Assembly: GCA_900169235.1 (NCBI GenBank)
Contig: FWCC01000212.1
Coordinates: 1-21,057, forward strand
Source of the DNA: Zarea fungicola
Lineage: Eukaryota > Ascomycota > Sordariomycetes > Hypocreales > Cordycipitaceae
DNA: 21,057 nt
Direction of reading: 5' to 3'
Under the pieces are notes generated by a model that was not told the DNA's origin, made no database searches, and worked only from the letters and a program-made list of their open reading frames with translations. Every line of letters starts with the position of its first letter. Position 1 is the first letter of the stretch. Both the position numbers and the translations under genes were made by a program. This document shows positions 16,427-21,057 of this stretch, piece after piece.

Positions 16427-19400
16427 CTAACCCCTACGATGATATGCAGTCCCGAACGGCGCGTAAAGATACTGCTGCTTCTGTAATCGGTCCAATGTAA
16501 ACGGAGATCCGCTGATGTTCGACGATGTGGATTCCTCGTCTAGTGTGATTGCAAACGCGTGCTGAAGGCTAGGCACCTCGAGCGCAACTTCCTTCTCAAA
16601 CTGAGTCATATCGAAACTGCCCTCTCTGCCACTCGACGTTGTGAGAAGTGTCTGTCCCTGGCACTTGAAGACGGCAGTGGAACGATGCAGCTGGGTGAGA
16701 AAGACACACAGTTCCTCTGACCCCGCTCGCAGCCGGCACTTGAGCTTGCCTGTACAATGATATGTGCCACAACGCATTATGAGAGGGAAACCTACGTCCA
16801 ACTCCAGGAAAAATAGGGCGGCACGAAGATACTTAGCAAGACGTCTCATCTCCGTTGAGGCCAACGCGCTTTCGCGTGCCATTCTCGCCACATCGCGCAT
16901 GCTCCCCACATCATCCAGAGCTGGCTGGTCCTCCCCGAAGCGAATGTCGAAGCGAAAAAAGTCGCCTCTTTTGTCCAGCTTCTGATGACTTAAAAGCTGG
17001 TCCCAAGCAGATGCGCAGTCACTCTGTCTCCAAAAGGCCCGAAACAGCCGTGCTGGGAATAAGCCGTGCCAAAGCGATGCGCCGTCGGTGCTGCGCTTCT
17101 CACCGCTGGAGCCAGTGCCCAGGGAGACAACTATTCTTGGTTCCGTTGGCGTGGGGAACAGGGCTCCCGCTTCTTTCAGCGCGATCGCTGCTGGGTTGTT
17201 GAAAGCCAGCCCGCCGTCCTGAAACGTCCCCGTCCCAGCGATGTGATGAGGTGTGAAGTAGCTGACGACACCAGGTTAGTCAGCGTTTTCTCTGCGAGTT
17301 CCCAGGACTTACTAGGGTGCGGCTGTACAGCATCGTAATCTGGCGGCATCAGCATTCATCACGGCGCGGTATCCTCCCGACTGACTCACATTTCCCACAA
17401 GGGTACGCTGCGCGCCCCGTTCCTGAATGTCAGCGTGGCATAGTCTACCATCTCCAAGTCAGCCATCGAGTTCTGTCTCGTCACAATCTTACAGAACGTA
17501 CCACTCGCGTCACTTTGACGACCTGCACTGTTGTAGTTTGTTGCGATGTAGGTACTCGCGTCGTCTGTTGTCGTCAAAGTCACACCGAGCGAGACACCCA
17601 TCTCACTCGCGGCGTGCGAGTCGACAATGCTTCTTGTTTCGCCGTATGCGTCTTTCTGGATGGCCTCGAGCTTCGTGGCGGAATATTTGCTGTCTACCAG
17701 CAGAGAGCTGAGTATCTGCAACAGCGGGGACAGAATAGGCACATCGCCGACCAGAGGAGCAACAGCTTGGAAAAGATGATTGGTCTCAAACGCTAGACGC
17801 GATGACAGCTCGAAATATTCAATGCAGCGATCTACTGCCCACCCATTGAGGCAAAGGGCGCATGCAGTCATTGCCCCTGATTGGATTAGCACGCTGGATT
17901 CCAGGGTTGCCAGGGAAGTGCCTACCAGAGCTGGTGCCGAAGACAACGTCGAAATGCCGCTGCACAGAGATTGGCAAGCCAATCATGTCTTCCAAGATGC
18001 GAAGATATTCCAGCGGACCCCTGCCTCGGATCCCACCACCATCGATACTCAACACGCACGTGTCGGCGGTATCGGGCTTGATGCGGATGCGGTGCTCATC
18101 TGTTCCCAGTCCACATAAGATGCAGTAACCGACGTCGTACAGCCACGGGTCATCTAGATAGGCATCATAAAAGTTCCGGACGCATAGGCCGCACAACCAG
18201 TGTCCACAAGGCAAGCAGTGCTGCGGCCTCCGCTGGAGGCAGGCAAAGCAGGTATCTTCTGACGAGGGCAGACAGCTCCTTTGCTGAGTATGTGCCAGCT
18301 GCAACCTGTGGAGTTCTTTGGCTCCGTTGTAGTCCTCGAGCTGTTTATACAGTACGCAAAAATGCTTGGTGATGAGCGCCGAGAAGTCATGAGACATGGC
18401 AGTGAATCTGGCCTCATCGCTGTGTGCTGCAATCGCTTTCCCGATCGTATCGCAGCGCTCCTGGTATAATGAGCCGAATACAGCTTTGGGATCGAAATCT
18501 AGCGCATCCATTAGTTTCTTCAAAGCCTTGGCTGTCTACCTTGTTGTCTGTTTGATCTCTGCCTACCGTGCATGCCAGGGACATAATGGTTGAGCAGGAA
18601 ACTTGACGCTATGAGCGGCGCAGCGATTTCCGCCACGTCATCCTGGTGCGGAAAGTGTAAGATCAAGTTCATTATATGAGATTCTATGTTCTCTTCCACC
18701 TTGTTGGAAAGCCGTGAGGCCTTTACAAAGTCCAGCGGTGTCCAGTCTGCTTGTACTGCGCAGGCGGCAGTGATGCGCAGAAACTCAAGCACGTGCCGCG
18801 CAGAAAACAGAAGGCTTTCGCGGCCCCGTTCTCGTCGATTGGATCGAAGTAATTGAGATATTTCTCTCGATAGTGTTTGATAAGACTTGGCCTGTCGTCT
18901 ATTGCTGCTTTGATGTGCGTCGCGGTCGATGCCCACAACTCGAGTCGTACGGAACCAACCGTGCGGCTGCTGCAATTTCTCCGCATTCAGCCTTGCTCGT
19001 GCTTTCGTTTCACCGCCTCGGTCCACCACCAGGATTACAGAGGGAGAAATGCCCGCTTTGGATGATGGGCCTTTGCAGTTCCAGGAGGATAAATGTTGGA
19101 TTGCGATGTCGGTGCCACCGATATCTTCCGCGAAGATACAGATGACATCTGTCAAGGGGAACAGGACTCGATGATAGAGACTATCGCTGACAGAGGCTGC
19201 CAGCTGGGGCGGCTCCGGGTATTGGATAGAAGTAACTTCGTGGCAGGAGTGGAATCCATGTGTTCTGGGGAGTTGGCCATGGGTTGGGAGATCACCGTCC
19301 GCGATGAGCATCTGCTGGTCGTTTGGCAGCTGTGCTACATCCAAGTGAATCTCGCCGTGAGATTTTCTCGCCCGTGCAGATCGACTTAGCAAATTCAAAG

Positions 19401-19569
19401 CGCTGAGGGCACCATACTTTCGCTGATGACCAATGCATACAGTGACGCCAATGGGCTCCTCTTGGCGAACAGCGCCAAGTAGGCGGCCAGGGCGATCAGA
19501 TACCTCCAGAGTCGCCTGCCCCCCTCGGTTCCAAACTCTTAACCACCCAGTATGCTTACAAAAGCTCAT
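16427..19569 (-). CDS. RING-patatin protein with GTPase-like N-terminal domain (five exons)
   Basis: Exons 19569-18567, 18498-17926, 17876-17390, 17339-17313 and 17261-16427 give 974 aa. Introns are 68, 49, 50 and 51 nt with good donors (GTAGGC, GTAGGC, GTGAGT, GTAAGT) and CTAA-type branches for most. Residues 1 to about 330 resemble the P-loop-like domain at the start of a large fungal patatin family, but the GxxxxGK[ST] motif is lost (IGHQRKYGALSALNLL, 46-61). A C3HC4 RING pattern follows: C418, C421, C432, H434, C437, C440, C460, C463. Then patatin: DGGGIRG (487-493), nucleophile Ser524 in GTSSG, catalytic Asp712 in FQDGG, so the dyad is intact. The C-terminal domain (SGSPFTLDRL) is typical of the family. 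Likely a lipid acyl hydrolase; the biological role is unknown. Patatin domains also occur in fungal NLR-type allorecognition proteins, such as PLP-1 of Neurospora, but no NB-ARC is present here. Confidence 0.88.
17313..17339 (-). other. 27-nt micro-exon of the patatin gene
   Basis: Bounded by a 50-nt intron (17340-17389; GTGAGT, branch near ATGCTGATG, GCCAG) and a 51-nt intron (17262-17312; GTAAGT, branch GACTAACC, GTCAG). It encodes LRCCTAAP with split codons on both sides. Joined to its neighbours it gives VPLWEI-LRCCTAAP-YYFTP, matching the 'vPLWeiarAasAAPgfF' stretch before the catalytic DGG of the family. Without it the frame is lost. Confidence 0.8.
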
Positions 19570-19592
19570 TATGCGATTTATAAAGCACGACC

Positions 19593-19604
19593 AGATCGCG
19601 GTCT
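19593..19604. repeat. Quasi-palindromic promoter repeat, copy 1
   Basis: AGATCGCGGTCT, a near-perfect dyad around CGCG, sharing GATCGCGGTC with copy 2 at 19647-19662. It lies between the TATA box and the ATG of the patatin gene. Confidence 0.4.
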
Positions 19605-19640
19605 ACATTTGTTTATCACAATTTCACAGCGCGTTCTTGC

Positions 19641-19647
19641 TTATATA
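19641..19647 (-). promoter_or_regulatory. TATA box of the patatin gene
   Basis: TATATAA on the minus strand, 72-78 nt upstream of the ATG at 19569. A second match (TATAAAT, 19577-19583) is only about 8 nt from the ATG and too close to serve it. Confidence 0.5.
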
Positions 19648-19662
19648 TCGATCGCGGTCGAT
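19647..19662. repeat. Quasi-palindromic promoter repeat, copy 2
   Basis: ATCGATCGCGGTCGAT, a 16-bp dyad around CGCG with one mismatched pair, directly upstream of the TATA box of the patatin gene. It shares the 10-bp core GATCGCGGTC with copy 1. The form suggests a site for a dimeric regulator. Confidence 0.4.
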
Positions 19663-19677
19663 CAGCAGAATGCAGTT

Positions 19678-19697
19678 GATCAAGTTGGATCAAGTTG
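19678..19697. repeat. Tandem 2 x 10-bp repeat
   Basis: GATCAAGTTG occurs twice with no spacer, about 110-130 nt upstream of the patatin ATG. The first copy overlaps the palindrome TTGATCAA (19676-19683). Confidence 0.5.
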
Positions 19698-19968
19698 TGT
19701 TGAAATGGCCAAAAGAGTAAATGAAATGAGACTTAATGCGTTGCATTCTCTTGTGACATATTTTGTGGCCACTTGTGCACATCCATCCTCTTGCCAGAGT
19801 TGGTCGGGAGAGACAGATGGGAGAACGTCAAACTATTGAGATTCATTCTAATTTAGCTATCTGAAAATCCGAAGTATCGTATAAGCTTAGTATATGGTGC
19901 TGAGAGCAATTTTCATTTGTGCAAAGACGCACGATACGATGCAATTTGCGACGGTATCGTCCTATTGA
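19698..19968. other. Intergenic region, no gene seen
   Basis: About 270 bp of fairly AT-rich DNA between the patatin promoter elements and the stop codon of the chromodomain-like gene. It likely holds the far promoter of the former and the 3' end of the latter. Confidence 0.5.
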
Positions 19969-20864
19969 TTATAATTCTAGCTGAAGTCTTTGGCTTTGCT
20001 TTCCTTTTCTCCCCTTTGCGCCCTTTACACCGTTGGCATGCATCCTACCTTTTCGGCCAGGAGCACGCTTTGCCTTCGCCTGAATCTTGCTCTTTACCTT
20101 CTGCCAATCGCAAACTACCTCTGCAGCATTCGACATATCATCTTCACAAACAAGACTAGGCGCCCAGCTCACCAGGAAATATAACTTCCCGTCCTTTTTC
20201 TCTTCACCGAGTATTTCCGTTACTTCCCACTCCGGCTCGAGATTTCTGGGATCGTTACCCTCAAACACGATAGCTTCGTGCTGTGCCTGAGACCTCAAAT
20301 CATCTGCGGAAAGTTAGACTCGCTACCTGGCGTGTAAGACATGCAACATACCACATGGCGTTTCGGGCGAGTTGCCTCGTCCAGAGCCATCCATATCGTC
20401 GACTGCATCCTCGATGTCTCTAGCCACAGAATCTATTTCTGGCCTGGCGGTAGAGCACGCTGTGTCCAACTCAGAATACTTGCCAGACGATGGACGCGGT
20501 TCCGGAATTGCAGCAGCGAGAGGCTCCGAGGCGGACTTATACGGTCTGGTCACCAGCGACTGGTTGCCTACATAGAAGTTAGCTCGTAGGCGGTGTTCTG
20601 CTTGCGACTTGCCGTACCGGATAACATATTGCTGGCAGGATCAATGTCGGTGGCTTGGTAAGTGGGCTCTTCAACGCTGAAGCTGAGGTTATCCTTCAGC
20701 ACAGGCTCTCGTACAACTGTCTGCTTGCCAGGTGCAGAGGTGGAAGTGCCATCTGGCTTGGAAGGAAGTTGCTTCTTGAACTTCATCTTTGCTGTTTTAG
20801 CTTCCTTGTCCTTGACCTCTGCATAGACGTGTTGAGTAAGTGGCGGCTGAAAATGAATTTCCAT
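19969..20864 (-). CDS. Small chromodomain-like protein (three exons)
   Basis: Proposed exons 20864-20715, 20631-20352 and 20303-19969 give 254 aa. The 48-nt intron 20304-20351 (GTATGT, TCTAAC, CCGCAG) is clear. The first intron (20632-20714) has a clear acceptor (GCCAG) but two in-frame donors, GTACGA at 20714 and GTTGAA at 20675; the first is the better match. Residues about 168-215 look like a chromodomain: EWEVTEILGEE, YFLVSWAPSLV, then an acidic loop and a helix (VVCDWQKVKSK). Two of the three methyl-lysine cage aromatics seem present (Trp169, Trp190), while the third is not evident. A very basic Lys/Arg/Gly tail follows, fitting DNA or RNA contact. Exon 2 carries RANFYVGNQSLVTRP, an unrecognised motif. 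ATG 20864 has an ideal context (ATCATGG). Probably a nuclear chromatin protein. Confidence 0.7.
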
Positions 20865-20931
20865 GATGCTCTGTGTAAGGAAGTGGACAAGGGGCAAGCA
20901 TTTTTGGACTTTCTCGTGGGAAGAGGTCTAT

Positions 20932-20938
20932 CTATATA
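20932..20938 (-). promoter_or_regulatory. TATA box of the chromodomain-like gene
   Basis: TATATAG on the minus strand, 68-74 nt upstream of the ATG at 20864. The spacing matches the TATA-to-ATG spacing of the patatin and 334-aa genes. Confidence 0.55.
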
Positions 20939-21057
20939 TGTGCCATAATCGGCCTAGTGTAACGATGGCTTAATCGACGTAAGTCACAGTTGGGGTATGC
21001 TCTAAAGCAAGTCAGGTTATATCGAACAGTACACTTGTAAGTATCGTCAAGAGTAGA

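Noticed and set aside
17819..17925. Unspliced reading of the patatin exon past GTSSG (an alternative C-terminus)
   Set aside because: It runs through a good donor and branch site and departs from the family pattern; splicing restores GTSSGAMTACALCLNGW.
18519..18566. Shorter intron (35 nt) at the first junction of the patatin gene, ending at the CAG near 18532
   Set aside because: It is in frame, but too short and has no branch site. The 68-nt intron ending at 18499 has an ACTAAT branch and restores the 'MH-DFDP' block expected for the family.
1..21057. tRNA or rRNA genes, CRISPR arrays, bacterial operons
   Set aside because: No tRNA A/B-box pair, rRNA segment or regularly spaced repeats were seen by eye, and the introns and gene families are fungal.

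Overview
The window looks like nuclear DNA of a filamentous ascomycete (Pezizomycotina). The genes are small-intron genes (47-85 nt introns with GTRNGT-like donors, CTAA-type branch points and CAG/TAG acceptors). The protein families are typically fungal (a Bys1-type secreted protein, a fungal RING-patatin family, a DUF7730-like protein), and the promoters carry TATA boxes about 45-80 nt upstream of the ATG. Genus and species cannot be told from the sequence.

Region by region. (1) 37-5648 is a full-length Ty1/copia LTR retrotransposon: two 175-bp LTRs with TGTCAG/CTGACA ends that differ at one base, a perfect 5-bp target-site duplication (AATAG), a primer site that fits the anticodon arm of tRNA-Lys(CUU), and a gag-protease-integrase-RT-RNase H reading frame. 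The whole polyprotein lies in one frame, broken by an in-frame TGA between gag and pol and an in-frame TAA just before the reverse transcriptase. (2) 5654-8392 is gene-poor: two minus-strand stretches with coding-like codon use (possible relics), then a two-exon, probably secreted or GPI-anchored Ser/Thr-rich protein. (3) 8393-11739 holds a four-helix membrane protein, a minus-strand four-exon coiled-coil protein and a 266-aa DUF7730-like protein. (4) 12202-14583 is a divergent pair: a Bys1-family secreted protein and a 521-aa protein with a Ulp1/C48-like fold whose catalytic His, Gln and Cys are all replaced. (5) 15249-16253 encodes a 334-aa orphan basic protein. (6) 16427-19569 is a five-exon, 974-aa RING-patatin protein with an intact Ser-Asp dyad, including a 27-nt micro-exon. 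(7) 19969-20864 is a small three-exon chromodomain-like protein.

There is no operon logic here; each gene has its own promoter. The mix of a recent transposon, orphan proteins, a secreted protein, a pseudo-protease and a patatin effector suggests an accessory or fast-evolving part of the genome. A shared function among these genes is not shown by the sequence. All exon junctions were read by eye from splice signals and frame continuity.
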